From an uncultured bacterium (GTDB taxonomy: Bacteria > Bacillota > Clostridia > Lachnospirales > Lachnospiraceae): a stretch of 64,000 bases of DNA. A model generated the notes under the pieces. That model was not told the origin of the DNA and searched no databases. It worked only from the letters and a program-made list of their open reading frames with translations. Made by a program: the position numbers and the translations under genes. The DNA lies in assembly GCA_947177425.1 (NCBI GenBank), contig CAMWUN010000005.1, positions 1 to 64,000 on the forward strand. Direction: 5' to 3'. Of this stretch, positions 1-8,404 are shown piece after piece; position 1 is the first letter of the stretch, and each line of letters begins with the position of its first letter.

Positions 1-112
1 TAACCGCTTCCCATAAGGCTCTGGCATGGATTCTGTGTCCGGCCTGCTGCCTGGGACTGCACCGGTCTGCTGCGTCTTATCATAATTCCATTTTACGCCG
101 CGGTGTATATCA

Positions 113-1012
113 TTACAGCGACAGGGAATCGAAAAAATCTGTTTCTTCCATCTGCTGTGATTTGTAGCGCATCAGATATCCTTTCATCTCCGGGAAGCTT
201 TCGCCCATCTGGGTGAGTATGGCGTCATAGTTATCCCCGGTCAGGCATCCGGCGCGGGTAAATGCCGCATAATAGTCCTGTTCGTCTCCATGTTCCCCAA
301 ACACCACTTCCCAGGCAGCTTCGGAATCACAGCCTTTGGTATGGTCCGCCAGATAACTGCATAGTTCCCTGCGGAATTCTTCTCCAAGCCCAATATCGTT
401 TATCAGACGCAGAAAGCAGAGTCTTGATTTGGCCCTTCTTCTTTCCGCCAGATAATTGTCCATATTTGCCACAATATCTTCTTCCCCACAGTAAACCATT
501 TTGGTATAACCATCCTCGTCCGGCTGTACAAGGAACTCCCACAGCTTATCGTCATATCTTCTAAGCCACTCCTCATCTCCCGCTTTATCCGGCGTGAAAA
601 GGTAATCCGCTTCCAGTTTAATGGGGACAGCCCCTAAAAGCTTCCCAATCTGCTCCCCCTTATCATCTTTCTCCTCTAAAAGCCTGATGCTTGCAAGATT
701 CCCACATTCTTTAAAAATCCCTCTTCCAAAGAAAATCTTCCCTTTAGGGAGCCAGATACTTTCAAGACTGCTGCAATAGGCAAAAGCCCAGTCGCCAATC
801 TCCCTAAGTCCTGCGGGAAGCCATATTTCTTTCAGTATTTTACAGCTTAAAAAGGCTTTTTTATCCAGTTTGGTCACAGGAAAGCCCTCTGCCCTATCGG
901 GAATTCTGACTCTGCTGCCCTGCACATGACAGGACAGGGCCGTTACTTCTCCCCCGCATACCCGGTAAACCAGCTTTCCCCCTTCGATTTTCAGTTCCTT
1001 ATCCAGTGCCAT
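113..1012 (-). CDS. BspA-like leucine-rich repeat protein, function unknown
   Basis: The N-terminal half (about residues 40-115) reads as LRR_5/BspA-type repeats, with motifs such as FLSCKILKEIWLP and FAYCSSLESIWLP. The C-terminal half (about 150-299) is acidic and has no motif I recognise. There is no signal peptide or membrane segment, so the protein is probably cytoplasmic, unlike surface BspA proteins. The ATG is preceded by GGAAGGA about 9 bases upstream. It lies last in a minus-strand run behind the MoxR ATPase and the VWA-like protein, about 75 bases after the ATPase stop, so co-transcription is likely. LRRs of this kind are protein-binding scaffolds; a role as substrate or target adaptor of the ATPase/VWA pair is inference only. 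Confidence 0.75.
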   Translation of the reverse strand: MALDKELKIEGGKLVYRVCGGEVTALSCHVQGSRVRIPDRAEGFPVTKLDKKAFLSCKILKEIWLPAGLREIGDWAFAYCSSLESIWLPKGKIFFGRGIFKECGNLASIRLLEEKDDKGEQIGKLLGAVPIKLEADYLFTPDKAGDEEWLRRYDDKLWEFLVQPDEDGYTKMVYCGEEDIVANMDNYLAERRRAKSRLCFLRLINDIGLGEEFRRELCSYLADHTKGCDSEAAWEVVFGEHGDEQDYYAAFTRAGCLTGDNYDAILTQMGESFPEMKGYLMRYKSQQMEETDFFDSLSL

Positions 1013-1087
1013 ATTTATCCATTCCTTCCAGTTCCACTTTCAAGCCTTCCGGCATCCCGCAAAAAATATCCTCCGGCCTGCCCTGCA

Positions 1088-2641
1088 TCAACTGATTCCT
1101 TCCAAATCCAGCGCCGCAATTTCCTCCTGTAAACGGTTCTGTCTCTCTGAAAGCATCAGCTCCTGATTGTGCCGCTGGTAGGCCGGACAGCCAAACTGCC
1201 CTATAAACCGGGCACTGTCATTATTTACCGTAAGTTCTGTCACCAGAATCAGCATCTCGTTTCCTTCCGCAAAGGCATTTTCCACAAATCCAAAAAGATG
1301 GGAAAGTCTCTCTCCTGTTCTCTTTGTCCGCTCTTTCAGTTCCGCCGCCTGCTTATCAAAGGCTTCCTTCAAAAACCCGAACGCTTCTTTTTCCCCGATC
1401 GCCCCTTCCAGAAGGACTTTCTTTTTTCCTTCCTCCAAAAAGCGGACGAGGCGTCTGCCCCTGCGCCGCTCCCTCTCCGAAAGGCTTCCCGCCATTCTTG
1501 CGGATTCCATCTGCTTCATGCGCCCCTGCATCTGGTAATCCAGCATCTTAGCCACCGGAACCTGCCTGCCAGAATCTGTGCCGCCCTTTTCCCCAGCCGT
1601 CTCCAAGGCCTTTTTCACAGCTTTCAGATTCTTTAAAAGTTCCACCAGATAATCGCTATATTCCATATCATCGCGGATTTCACTGATTACCTTATCCGTC
1701 AGCATTCCCAGCAGGGAAAGCCTCTCGTCAAACGCAGCGATTCTTGCCCGCTCCAAAGTCTGTGCCCCCACGGTACCGTCCAGAATTTCCTCTGTCTGGT
1801 ACTCCTTCTTGTATTTATTATAAAGGTCATAGTATGCCGTAAACTCCCTGACTACCCGTTCATTTCTGATATACTGCCCCACCAGATTTTCGTCCGCCTT
1901 CATGCCCTCTTCCTCATAAAGGCACAAAATCTCCGACAAATCCTCCCAGCCTCTGGCGGTTACGTAACTCCTCCCATTTACAGTAGTCTCTATTTTATAA
2001 AAATATTCCTTTTTCAATTCAAGAAAATTCAAAATTGCCGCGTGAAGTCCTTTCTGCCGGGCATATTCCTTCCATGCCTTATAATCCGCTTCCACCTCCA
2101 GCACCTTGAGCCTGTCCATCGTCACCACATCGAACTCTCTCACGGATTTATTATACTCCGGCGGATTACCTGCGGTCACAATGACCCAGCCCTCCGGCAC
2201 GCTGTTGCGCCCGAACACCTTATACTGCAGGAACTGGAGCATGGAGGGCGCCAGTGTTTCCGATACGCAGTTAATCTCGTCCAGAAACAGTATCCCCTCC
2301 CGGATACCGCTATTTTCCATCACTTCATACATGGACGCAATAATCTCGCTCATGGTATATTCTGACACGTCTATTTTCATGCCCTGGTATTCCCTGTGGG
2401 AAATAAAGGGAAGCCCCAGCGCCGACTGTCTGGTATGATGGGTCATAGAATAGGAAACCAGGGCAATGTTAAGTTCCTGGGCAATCTGCTCCATAATAGC
2501 GGTCTTTCCAATACCCGGCGCCCCTAATAGAAACACAGGCCTCTGGCGCACCACCGGAATCCTGTATTCCCCAAATTCATCTTTTTTCAAATATAAACGA
2601 ACCGTATTTTCTATATAATCTTTCGCCTGCTTAATATTCAT
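1088..2641 (-). CDS. MoxR-type AAA ATPase
   Basis: The first half is an AAA+ module: Walker A GAPGIGKT at about residues 40-47, Walker B LFLDEIN at about 118-124, and a sensor-like TAGNP at about 156-160. The C-terminal 200 residues are charged and helix-rich with no catalytic motif I recognise. MoxR ATPases usually act as chaperones that remodel or metallate partner proteins and are typically encoded beside a VWA-domain protein, as here (the 2708-3985 gene lies 66 bases upstream). GAGAGGT precedes the ATG at suitable spacing. At 517 residues it is longer than a minimal MoxR (about 330), the extra length being the C-terminal extension. The AAA assignment is firm; the client is unknown. Confidence 0.88.
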   Translation of the reverse strand: MNIKQAKDYIENTVRLYLKKDEFGEYRIPVVRQRPVFLLGAPGIGKTAIMEQIAQELNIALVSYSMTHHTRQSALGLPFISHREYQGMKIDVSEYTMSEIIASMYEVMENSGIREGILFLDEINCVSETLAPSMLQFLQYKVFGRNSVPEGWVIVTAGNPPEYNKSVREFDVVTMDRLKVLEVEADYKAWKEYARQKGLHAAILNFLELKKEYFYKIETTVNGRSYVTARGWEDLSEILCLYEEEGMKADENLVGQYIRNERVVREFTAYYDLYNKYKKEYQTEEILDGTVGAQTLERARIAAFDERLSLLGMLTDKVISEIRDDMEYSDYLVELLKNLKAVKKALETAGEKGGTDSGRQVPVAKMLDYQMQGRMKQMESARMAGSLSERERRRGRRLVRFLEEGKKKVLLEGAIGEKEAFGFLKEAFDKQAAELKERTKRTGERLSHLFGFVENAFAEGNEMLILVTELTVNNDSARFIGQFGCPAYQRHNQELMLSERQNRLQEEIAALDLEGIS

Positions 2642-2707
2642 TATTTACCTCTCCTCTGGCTGCCTTTCGCAGTCTGGCCGGAGAACAGTCTCCGCCCTGC
2701 GTACCAC

Positions 2708-3985
2708 CTACTCGGTCTCGTCTTCCAGCATTACTTTCACTGCCCATGGGGGCACATCCGGCCCCTCATCCCCATTGTCGGGGAATACGAACATTACATC
2801 GTAAGGCGGCATGGCCTTAGGGTATACCCCGTATCCGTCCGTAAAATACAAAAGCCCTTTCAGATTTTCAAACTCTCCCTTTTGAAGCAGTTCCTCCACA
2901 TAAGCAAACACGGGCCTGAAATCCGTAGAGCCAAATCCCGTCAGCTTCTCATGGGAAAGGAAGTAATCCAGATCATCCCTGCATGTAATTTTCGTATCCT
3001 GCTGTACCTCATGGTCACACTGGATAATATGCACATTCATTTTGCGGAAAAAATTGTCCTCTCCGCATAGCAGTCCATAGGTTTTCTCCAAAAAAGACCT
3101 GACCACTTCCCCCCGGCAGGAAGCCGAAGTATCTATGGCTATGACAAACTCCTTTATCTTTTTGGTATCCTTATATTCAAGAGGCTCCACCAAAGGCATA
3201 TTACCATAGGTGGAAAGCCCGTAAGTATAATAAATATAGTCAAATTCATCATCGTTTACCTGCATATCCTCATTCATCACCGTGAATTTCCGAAGCAGGT
3301 CACTGTAATTATGTCTGTCTCTTACCGCCTCCAAAAGACTCCTGTCCAGGCTCTCCGATTTGCTTTTTCCTGCTGAAAAGGACTTTAAGTCCGCCCGTAC
3401 CCTTTCGCTAAGTTTCTTCCACTGTTCGCTGGTTACTGCCAGTTCCTCCCGGGGCTGCCAGTAACTATGGTCATCCATGAAAAAGAGCCTGGAAAGTTCT
3501 CCCCTCTCTTTCCCGCTGACAGAAAAATTCTTTAAATACCGGTACACCTTTTCCGCACTTAAGGATCCTATATCCTCTCTGATAGCCCACAGTTTCCTTC
3601 CTGCCTCCTCATCCTTTCCAAGGGCTGTGCCTGGTATTTCCAGTTCCATCACTGCCGCTTCCGCCGCAATGTCCGCCGACAGGCTCCAGGCTTCCCTGTC
3701 CACCTTGTCAAACCGGAAGCTGTGGTAAAAAATAAGATGAAACAGCATATGCAGATATATGCGCACCGCAAAAGCCGGTTCTTCCTTATATCTTTTTAAA
3801 AGAAAGACTGGATCATAGTAGAGATTTGTCCCGTCAGATGCAAAACCTGACAGCCCCTGCCTGGGTATGGGAATAAGGGCTGACAGCGCCACATCCAGGA
3901 AACGCATGTTGACTAAAATACTGTCCCTCGCATAATTCATAATTTTCTCTGCCAGAGGCGCCGCCTTTTCATATATACTGTCCAT
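2708..3985 (-). CDS. VWA-like / DUF2201-type putative metallopeptidase-domain protein
   Basis: The N-terminal region contains HMLFHLIFYH near residues 80-90, resembling the degenerate zinc-peptidase-like helix of DUF2201 proteins. The C-terminal region is a von Willebrand A-like fold with an intact MIDAS start (DTSAS, about residue 286), a GFGSTDF motif and YFTDGYG. Such proteins pair with MoxR ATPases in many bacteria (compare RavA-ViaA), and the MoxR gene follows directly. The start is ambiguous: the track start (3997) has GGAGG only one base away, while the ATG at 3985 has it 13 bases away. I use 3985. No signal peptide is seen, so it is cytoplasmic. The biochemical role is unknown. Confidence 0.8.
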   Translation of the reverse strand: MDSIYEKAAPLAEKIMNYARDSILVNMRFLDVALSALIPIPRQGLSGFASDGTNLYYDPVFLLKRYKEEPAFAVRIYLHMLFHLIFYHSFRFDKVDREAWSLSADIAAEAAVMELEIPGTALGKDEEAGRKLWAIREDIGSLSAEKVYRYLKNFSVSGKERGELSRLFFMDDHSYWQPREELAVTSEQWKKLSERVRADLKSFSAGKSKSESLDRSLLEAVRDRHNYSDLLRKFTVMNEDMQVNDDEFDYIYYTYGLSTYGNMPLVEPLEYKDTKKIKEFVIAIDTSASCRGEVVRSFLEKTYGLLCGEDNFFRKMNVHIIQCDHEVQQDTKITCRDDLDYFLSHEKLTGFGSTDFRPVFAYVEELLQKGEFENLKGLLYFTDGYGVYPKAMPPYDVMFVFPDNGDEGPDVPPWAVKVMLEDETE

Positions 3986-4053
3986 GATAATAACCATGCC
4001 TCCTCTATATAATGTCAGTAACCCGGAAAGAAGGCTTCATGACATTGTTCCCT

Positions 4054-4545
4054 TTAATATCCTCTTGTTCCGTCCAGAGACTCGTCATTATCAATCCATT
4101 CCTGTACCTCAATCACCCGGTACTCATCCTTGGTGTCCCTGATATAGACCTTCTCAATCCCCGCATTGATTATTACACGCTTGCACATGGAACAGCTATT
4201 GGATCCTAAAATATATTCCCCCGTCTGGGCATCCACCCCTGCCAGAAACATGGCGCTTCCAATCATCTTGTCCCTTGGGGCGCTGATAATGGCATTCATT
4301 TCCGCATGGACACTGCGGCACAGTTCATACCTCTCGCCTCTTGGTATATTCATCTCCTGCCGGATACATACCAGTGTGTCCGTGCAGTTCTTCCTTCCTC
4401 TGGGCGCCCCTACGTATCCGGTAGAAATCACCTCATCGTTTTTTACAATCACAGCACCATATTTTCTCCTAAGACAGGTGCTCCGCATGGAAACTGTTTC
4501 CGCCAGATCCAGATAATAATTCATTTTATCACGCCGTTCAACCAT
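4054..4545 (-). CDS. dCMP deaminase-like cytidine/deoxycytidylate deaminase
   Basis: The 163-residue size and the zinc site are typical of the dCMP/ComEB deaminase family. HAEMNAI (about residues 80-86) supplies the zinc-binding His and catalytic Glu, and SCSMCKR (about 117-123) supplies the two Cys ligands. The expected reaction is zinc-dependent deamination of dCMP to dUMP, feeding thymidylate synthesis. AAGGAG lies 6 bases before the ATG. It sits between the MraY-like gene and the VWA gene on the same strand. An early Cys-rich segment (RSTCLRRKYGAVIV) matches the usual start of this family. Substrate specificity against other nucleotides cannot be told from sequence. Confidence 0.85.
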   Translation of the reverse strand: MVERRDKMNYYLDLAETVSMRSTCLRRKYGAVIVKNDEVISTGYVGAPRGRKNCTDTLVCIRQEMNIPRGERYELCRSVHAEMNAIISAPRDKMIGSAMFLAGVDAQTGEYILGSNSCSMCKRVIINAGIEKVYIRDTKDEYRVIEVQEWIDNDESLDGTRGY

Positions 4546-4614
4546 CTTCTTCTCCTTTTACTTTTGTTTAAATATATAAGCCAAAATATCCCAATATCAT
4601 CCCTGCGCTCCCTA

Positions 4615-5577
4615 TTATAATAACAACATACATATCACAGACACGGATACCACAATCTGAATAATTGCAAAACGGCATACGGTCTGGGTATTGGACCAGC
4701 CCATGGTCTTTCTCACATGGTCATGGAGAGGAGTTCTGACATTTTTAAGAATATGGATGTGGCAGAACCGGATCAGTGCAAGCTTTAAAAGCCCCAGTCC
4801 CCCATCAAGAATAAACACCACTGCCGCCGGAATATACAGCACCGGACTACCGCTTTTAAGGGCGGCGATACTGATGAAAATCCCCATGGCCCGGCTTCCC
4901 GCATCTCCCATCAGAAGCCTGCTTGGTGTTGCATTGTACCACAGATATCCCAGGATGCAGATAGAAAACATCAGAATTAAAAAGGTAAACTCATCCTGGT
5001 TCCCTTTGATATTATCAATCACATAAAAAGTTGACAGGGTGACAATTGCAAGGGTGCCAGAGAGCCCGTCCACCCCGTCGGAGCAGTTGGTCACATTGAT
5101 GGAGCCCCAAACCAATATCACTGTCAACAGGCCGTACACCAGCGGCGGCAAATCTATTTGTATCCCCAGCGTGGCTATATCTATGGTGCTGGAATTAAAA
5201 TTCAGATATGTGACCGCCAGGACTACCGCAATAACCAAATCCAGCAGGCCCTTTTTCAGTTCGCCCCAGGGATGCTTTGCCGCATCATCCAGATATCCGG
5301 TAAGCATCTCCGCCGCAATCAGTATCAGATAAATCACGATTTCCAGATTGACCGGTGCAAAAAAGAAAGTTGCAATCGCAAAAACCAGTATAAATATAAT
5401 CCCTGCGCCCCTGGGCTTTCCCGCAGAAAGCTTTCCATCATGGGCAAATTCCCTTCCTGCGTCCCTGGGCAGCAGGCCGCTGCATGCCGACATAAAGTAG
5501 CAGGTACATGCAAATGCAATCAACAGCCCCATAGCCGCTATCACAGGCTGGTTTTCATTCATAAAAAAATGTATCAC
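4615..5577 (-). CDS. MraY-like UDP-sugar:polyprenol-phosphate phosphotransferase
   Basis: This is a hydrophobic protein with about ten membrane segments. MraY/WecA-family landmarks are present: KPRGAG near the start, YLDDAAK (the DDxxK pair, about 95-101), NCSDGVDGL (about 164-172), LLMGDAGS, and HDHVRKTMGW near the end, resembling the family His motif. MraY makes lipid I for peptidoglycan from UDP-MurNAc-pentapeptide at the inner membrane face. The start is a GTG with GGGAGG 8 bases upstream. It is not within a dcw cell-division cluster, so it may be a relocated mraY or a paralogue for another polymer. The NCSDGVDGL motif departs slightly from the usual NxTDGLDGL. Gene symbol withheld for that reason. 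Confidence 0.82.
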   Translation of the reverse strand: MIHFFMNENQPVIAAMGLLIAFACTCYFMSACSGLLPRDAGREFAHDGKLSAGKPRGAGIIFILVFAIATFFFAPVNLEIVIYLILIAAEMLTGYLDDAAKHPWGELKKGLLDLVIAVVLAVTYLNFNSSTIDIATLGIQIDLPPLVYGLLTVILVWGSINVTNCSDGVDGLSGTLAIVTLSTFYVIDNIKGNQDEFTFLILMFSICILGYLWYNATPSRLLMGDAGSRAMGIFISIAALKSGSPVLYIPAAVVFILDGGLGLLKLALIRFCHIHILKNVRTPLHDHVRKTMGWSNTQTVCRFAIIQIVVSVSVICMLLL

Positions 5578-5659
5578 AATTTCTCCTCCCGATGTCTGTT
5601 CCTATATCTTCCTGGTACAGCATTGCGTAATTAACGGTGAATTCTGTACTAGCAGTTTC

Positions 5660-6271
5660 TTACTTGATTCCAAGGGCTTCTTTGGCAAGTTCATCCGCCA
5701 TATCATTGTATTTGTCATTGGAATGCCCTGTAACTTTCACAAAGGAAATCCGTATCTGCCTGCTGGCCGCCTCGTAAAAAGCCTTATATGCTTTCGTTCC
5801 CTCTTTGTTGGTCTTCCACTCTCCCAGACACCACTTGGCAATCCCTTCATAATCATGGTAAATCTCAATAGCAGGCAGGTTCCTGTCAAGGGCATACTGC
5901 ATGGCCGCCTGTGCCCCCTTAATTTCCCCTGCCACATTGCGCATGGACGCAAGTTCCATATCGTTAAACTTTCCATTATACTTTTCTTCCCCGTCCCTGC
6001 AAAGAACTACCATGCCGTAGGAAAATTCCTTTGTAGCGTTGTTGTAACTGCCGTCTACATATATTTTAACACAGTCCCTGCCATTCAAAACATTCTGGGG
6101 CTGAAAATTACTGTCTTGTCCCATTCCCAAATATTCCCTGGCCTCCGCTTCTGTCGGAAAGCTTTTGTAGGATGCCCCGGAATAACCGCTCACATTTGCC
6201 TTACACTCTTCCCATGTCCTGAAAATTCCTGTTTTCAGGCCCTTTTTAACTGCATAATATTTCTCCGCCAT
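5660..6271 (-). CDS. rnhA: Ribonuclease H1 with N-terminal hybrid-binding (viroplasmin-like) domain
   Basis: Residues 1-50 form the small hybrid-binding domain (YYAVKKGLKTGIFRTWEEC ending in EAREYLG). Residues about 65-203 form the RNase H fold. The catalytic carboxylates are visible: D in YVDGSYN (about 73), E in GEIKGA (about 116), D in IYHDYEG (about 140) and D in NDMADELAKEA (about 193). It cuts RNA in RNA-DNA hybrids. GGGAGG precedes the ATG by about 8 bases. It is the first gene of the minus-strand run that continues through the MraY-like gene. Length and domain order are normal for Firmicute RNase H1. Confidence 0.92.
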   Translation of the reverse strand: MAEKYYAVKKGLKTGIFRTWEECKANVSGYSGASYKSFPTEAEAREYLGMGQDSNFQPQNVLNGRDCVKIYVDGSYNNATKEFSYGMVVLCRDGEEKYNGKFNDMELASMRNVAGEIKGAQAAMQYALDRNLPAIEIYHDYEGIAKWCLGEWKTNKEGTKAYKAFYEAASRQIRISFVKVTGHSNDKYNDMADELAKEALGIK

Positions 6272-6482
6272 CGTCTAACCTCCCTGCCAGATACGGCATA
6301 TCTTTCAATAGTATTTGTGAGCCGCTTCCCACAGTCTGTATTGTGAATGTAAAGATCTGCCTGAATGTGTTACCAGTATACCACAAAATATATCTGTATG
6401 CCCAGCTATTTTGCGGCATGTATTTCGTATATATGTCATCATATATATTTTTTAGGGAAAGGGGATAAAAACGCGCAATCCA

Positions 6483-7343
6483 TCACTCCTGTCCGCAGGT
6501 ATTATGATTCTGGCGTTTATATCTCCGGCGGTATTGTATGGGAAGAATATCATAGTATTTCTGAAATGCATAATTGTAAGCACGAAGATTAGGAAATCCG
6601 TTTCTAATTGCAATATCAATCAGCGGAAGATCGGTACCAAGCAGATCCTTCTGCGCTTTAATCAGACGAATATTTGTCAGATGTTCCCGAAACCCTTCCC
6701 CAACATAAGAGCGGAACTCCCTTGATAAATGTTCTTTTGACAAATGCATTTTCCCTGCAATTTCATTGAGAGTAAGCGGCTCATTATAATGTTCCTCAAT
6801 ATATGCCATGAGTTCACAATACCGTTCATAATATTTTTCTGAATGTGACTGCAAACGTTTTGTACGCGAAATGCAAAGATACGTAATCATAAGATAAACA
6901 ATATGAAATACAAGTGAGTTTGCCTCCAGAAGCAATCCCGGTTTTTCCTCTTCCTGGGCATATAACTCATAAAGTTTCCGGCAGCAACATGCTATATCCT
7001 GGCTTACCTCTTTATTCCTGTTCAAATCAAACCAGTTATATGTTTCCTTAGAATAGTTTCTAAACAGCCCCGGATCCAACCGGAGGGACAGGCTTACAAC
7101 CGCATGTCCTTTCACAGGAACTACCCCGTGAATCATGGCGCTGTTAATCAGGGCAATCTCATTTTCCTTAAGTTCAATTCCATTCTGCCCGCAGGTAATG
7201 TGCAGGCGTGAATCCAAAGATGCTATCAGTTCTATGGATTCATGCCAGTGCGGGGCACTTACGGTGGTATTTTCCGGCGTATGGATAATGACAACCGCAG
7301 GGAAATTATCAGATGGAACTACTATTTCATGGAATGCATTCAT
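6483..7343 (-). CDS. AraC-family transcriptional regulator (cupin + HTH)
   Basis: The N-terminal portion is a cupin-like sensor (HWHESIELI at about residues 33-41). The C-terminal 100 residues carry two helix-turn-helix motifs of the AraC family (LTLNEIAGKMHLSKEHLSREF and IDIAIRNGFPN, ending in an imperfect Q-YRRRYK tail). It starts at an ATG with AGGAGG upstream. It is divergent from the esterase/GPH transporter/Nif3-like operon across 242 bases, so it is the likely local activator of that operon, responding to a sugar or oligosaccharide. Members of this class normally bind near poor -35 elements; the downstream operon has a TATAAT but no good -35. Confidence 0.9.
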   Translation of the reverse strand: MNAFHEIVVPSDNFPAVVIIHTPENTTVSAPHWHESIELIASLDSRLHITCGQNGIELKENEIALINSAMIHGVVPVKGHAVVSLSLRLDPGLFRNYSKETYNWFDLNRNKEVSQDIACCCRKLYELYAQEEEKPGLLLEANSLVFHIVYLMITYLCISRTKRLQSHSEKYYERYCELMAYIEEHYNEPLTLNEIAGKMHLSKEHLSREFRSYVGEGFREHLTNIRLIKAQKDLLGTDLPLIDIAIRNGFPNLRAYNYAFQKYYDILPIQYRRRYKRQNHNTCGQE

Positions 7344-7585
7344 TTTTACCTCCTGATTTCTGCAAAGTAAAATTTTCTGCTAAGTTTAAAGACGATATAT
7401 AGAACATACTTATGAGTGAAAATAACATAGCGCTTTTGAAAAGTCAATGCAAAACATCAATATTTTACACTTTTTTCCGCATGTTATTGCAGTCCTGTAT
7501 CAATTGCTTTCTATATAATAAGAAATAACAAAAAACAGCATTGGTTTTTCACGCGGCCGCATACAAAAATGAAAGGAGATAAGGT
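7344..7585. promoter_or_regulatory. Divergent promoter region, AraC regulator / esterase operon
   Basis: This is the intergenic region between divergent genes. On the plus strand a TATAAT at 7514-7519 is the best -10 for the esterase operon. The hexamer 17 bases upstream (AGTCCT) is a poor -35, as expected of an activator-dependent promoter. The stretch around 7435-7480 is AT-rich with repeated TCAAT/TGCA elements that could hold AraC-type half-sites, but I cannot define the operator precisely. Confidence 0.4.
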
Positions 7586-8389
7586 ATGGCTATTATTCAT
7601 GTAAAATTTTTTTCCAACTCTCTTATGCGTACTGTACCGTTTACTGCAGTGCTTCCAAACGATGGTACATTTAGTAAATATGGAGAACCGGACTTTATCA
7701 CAGGCAAAATGAAAACCCTATATTTATTGCACGGCTATACTGGTGATGAGACAGATTACCTTGCCAACACCCGGGTCCGCGAGCTGGGAAGAAAATATGG
7801 AATTGCCGTCATTATGCCAAATGGCGACAATAGTTTTTATGTGGACAATCCAGCAGAAAAAAGATATTTCGGAAAATATATAGGAGAAGAACTGGTGGCA
7901 TATACCCGCAGGCTGTTCTGTCTGTCAGAAAACCGGAAGGATACCTATATAGGTGGTCTGTCCATGGGTGGATATGGCGCAATGCGCAACGGCTTGAAAT
8001 ATGCGCATACTTTTTCAAAAATTTTTGCGTTCTCAGGCGCCTATCTTCCTGTCCGCATCGCAGATAACGGAGGAAATGCGGCCGATGACGGGATTTCTGA
8101 TGCAGCATTCCAGCACCGTATATTCGGGGACCCCAAAAAAATTGCTTCCAGTGATATGGATCCAAGGTTCATTTACAGCCAATTGAAAAATAATGGGAAA
8201 GATATTCCTAAAATATTTATGGCTGAAGGAAGTGAAGATATCCTTTTGAAGGAAAACCATTCCATGCGTGACTTTTTCCAGAAACATGACGCAGATTTTG
8301 TCTATATTGAAGACAGTGGCTCACATGACTGGGATTTTTGGAATAAACATCTGGAAAATGCATTTGCATTTCTATGCGACAAACTATAA
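7586..8389 (+). CDS. Esterase-D-like alpha/beta hydrolase (putative acetyl/carbohydrate esterase)
   Basis: The alpha/beta-hydrolase fold has the nucleophile elbow GLSMGG (Ser about 126), an oxyanion/early HGYTGD motif and a C-terminal GSHDWDFW that supplies the catalytic His. This matches the esterase D/acetylxylan-esterase-like family that removes acetyl or acyl groups from carbohydrates. There is no signal peptide, so it would act on oligosaccharides after uptake. AAAGGAGAT precedes the ATG. It is the first gene of an operon with a GPH sugar symporter (15 bases downstream) and a Nif3-like protein. Import followed by deacylation of an acylated glycoside is a reasonable inference; the substrate is unknown. 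Confidence 0.85.
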   Translation: MAIIHVKFFSNSLMRTVPFTAVLPNDGTFSKYGEPDFITGKMKTLYLLHGYTGDETDYLANTRVRELGRKYGIAVIMPNGDNSFYVDNPAEKRYFGKYIGEELVAYTRRLFCLSENRKDTYIGGLSMGGYGAMRNGLKYAHTFSKIFAFSGAYLPVRIADNGGNAADDGISDAAFQHRIFGDPKKIASSDMDPRFIYSQLKNNGKDIPKIFMAEGSEDILLKENHSMRDFFQKHDADFVYIEDSGSHDWDFWNKHLENAFAFLCDKL

Positions 8390-8404
8390 AATGGAGGGAA
8401 AAAA

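Noticed and set aside
1-83. Minus-strand open frame running off the left edge (MIRRSRPVQSQ...)
   Set aside because: No convincing ribosome site and too short to judge; composition is not clearly coding. Bases 1-112 otherwise hold nothing I can support.
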